In this document: in pieces, positions 62,976 through 64,000 of the stretch | How the letters are laid out: every line of letters begins with the position of its first letter | How positions within the stretch are numbered: the first letter of the stretch is position 1 | NCBI GenBank assembly: GCA_963931925.1 | Contig: OZ007573.1 | Span: 41,345,998-41,409,997, forward strand | Length of the DNA stretch: 64,000 nt | Direction: 5' to 3' | Origin: Onchidella celtica | Taxonomy: Eukaryota; Mollusca; Gastropoda; Systellommatophora; Onchidiidae | Translations under genes and position numbers: made by a program | The notes under the pieces: model-generated | Database searches by the model: none | Told to the model about the DNA's origin: nothing | The model's input: only the letters and a program-made list of their open reading frames with translations

Positions 62976-64000
62976 AAGAGATGAGTAATGTCCTGCTATC
63001 TCACAGACACCAAAAAACTTCCGTCTTTCCGAGCCCCCACAGTTTGTCAAACTAATATCTTGACCAGCTCAGAAAAGTGTACTTTGTGGGCGAAATGTTT
63101 GCCATCAGCTCGACATTGGACAACACATTTCATTTGCTCATAACGGCCAGCGACACGAATATTACCGTAAATGTCCAGAAATAACCGTGAAGCTGAACAA
63201 CTTAGGCTCACATGTTTGAAGTTGGCTTCCCATGCCGAGACTAATCGTTTCAAATCGGTTTGAGAGTGGCAAATTCTCACTCGGGTTTTTTTTTTTTTTT
63301 TCTCTCTCTCTCTTTATTATTTATTTTTATTTTGGCTTCCATGTCAAGATGACTCCTGCCCTAGTTATGGTCGGACTGGGCGTCCAGTCTTTAGTGATGA
63401 CTGTGAATAAGAAGATTCTACGTACAATCAAGACAATATTGATGCAAAAAGCGGAGAAACTACAGTTTTGAACCTCATGACTCATAACGTAAATGAACCT
63501 CTCAAAAGTTCAGTTTCGCTTCTTTTTTAAAAAATGTTTTTGTTTCGGAAAAAATTATTAAGGCGCATATTTCAAGTTGTTGTTTTCTTTTGTTTCGGAA
63601 AGGTCTCGAAACTCAATGACTAAAGTACGTTTTAAAAGTTCTTGCGAAGTAATCCACCGATTTGTTATGTATCCTGGTTTTTTTTTTTTTTTTTACAAAA
63701 ATGGCAGCCCGTGGAGGTCATATTTAATAAACTTTAAACAGAGAATAGTAATGGGTTAAGAGCTGAGCTTTACAAGAAAAAAAAAAAAAAAAAGTGCAGA
63801 AAAACCGTAGAATCGCAGAAGGGCTTAGTGTATTGTTGAGATATGGCAACAAAAACAAAAAAAAAAAAAGAAAGAAAGAATTGCATTTTGCCAAAAATAT
63901 CAAGGACAAAATACAGAGGCCTAAATTAATAACAATAATAATATCAGAAATAACAATAATAATAATAATAATAATCATTTGCATAATACAATATTTTGTG
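62976..64000. other. Right flank, no gene seen
   Basis: Mixed sequence with poly-T runs, a CTCT stretch (63301-63313) and an ATA/ATT microsatellite (about 63930-63975). No coding region or element border is supported. Confidence 0.45.

Noticed and set aside
57013-62977. Ser/Leu-, Arg/Glu- and Phe/Leu-rich frames up to 188 residues
   Set aside because: They are translations of CT/GA and GAAA microsatellites.

Overview
The window is eukaryotic nuclear DNA: AT-rich, intron-rich (GT..AG exons with polypyrimidine acceptors), with AATAAA poly(A) signals and dense interspersed repeats, foldback elements, microsatellites and homopolymer runs. The metazoan small heat-shock protein, the 5S rRNA-like copy, the tRNA-headed SINE and the many ACATGTAC-type words fit a marine invertebrate, most likely a mollusc. 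The taxon is an inference; no search could be run.

Left part (1-9.6 kb): the last two coding exons of a small heat-shock protein (HSP20/alpha-crystallin family), with its 3' UTR and poly(A) signal near 3473. Repeat-rich intergenic DNA follows, with a 5S rRNA-like copy at 6549-6667 that ends in an A-run.

9624-17675: a complete but broken Ty3/gypsy-class LTR retrotransposon with a GAAGA target duplication, two LTRs, a primer-binding site matching tRNA-Pro, and the domain order gag-protease-integrase-RT-RNase H. Integrase lying before RT is the Ty1/copia-like order known from Gmr1-like gypsy elements. The copy has four in-frame stops, a frameshift and a 1184-bp solo LTR of another element nested inside RT. 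Its 5' LTR carries a 280-bp insertion and has lost the TATA segment kept in the 3' LTR.

17.7-30.5 kb: no confident gene. It holds a degenerate 190-bp tandem repeat, an array of eight small hairpins with compensatory stem changes (20.57-20.82 kb), a tRNA-derived SINE on the minus strand (about 22 kb) and a 410-bp foldback element with a 9-bp target duplication (26446-26855).

30576-45990 (+): the main gene. Eleven coding exons join in phase to give an inferred 1648-residue protein: a Pro/Gln-rich N-terminus, a nuclease-like (NERD-like) module with lost catalytic residues, an acidic/Ser-rich linker, a second NERD-like module with a partly kept motif, and a superfamily-1 helicase-type NTPase carried in the last exon. 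The two modules share residue patterns and two intron positions and phases, so they look like a tandem duplication. This gene is the best candidate for an undescribed system. A role in nucleic-acid sensing or defence is only a hypothesis.

46-64 kb: no supported protein-coding gene. It holds 3' UTR candidates, several non-autonomous DNA transposons, SINE fragments, a 13-copy 50-bp minisatellite (54.25-54.90 kb) and a cluster of long homopurine/homopyrimidine tracts (57-63 kb).
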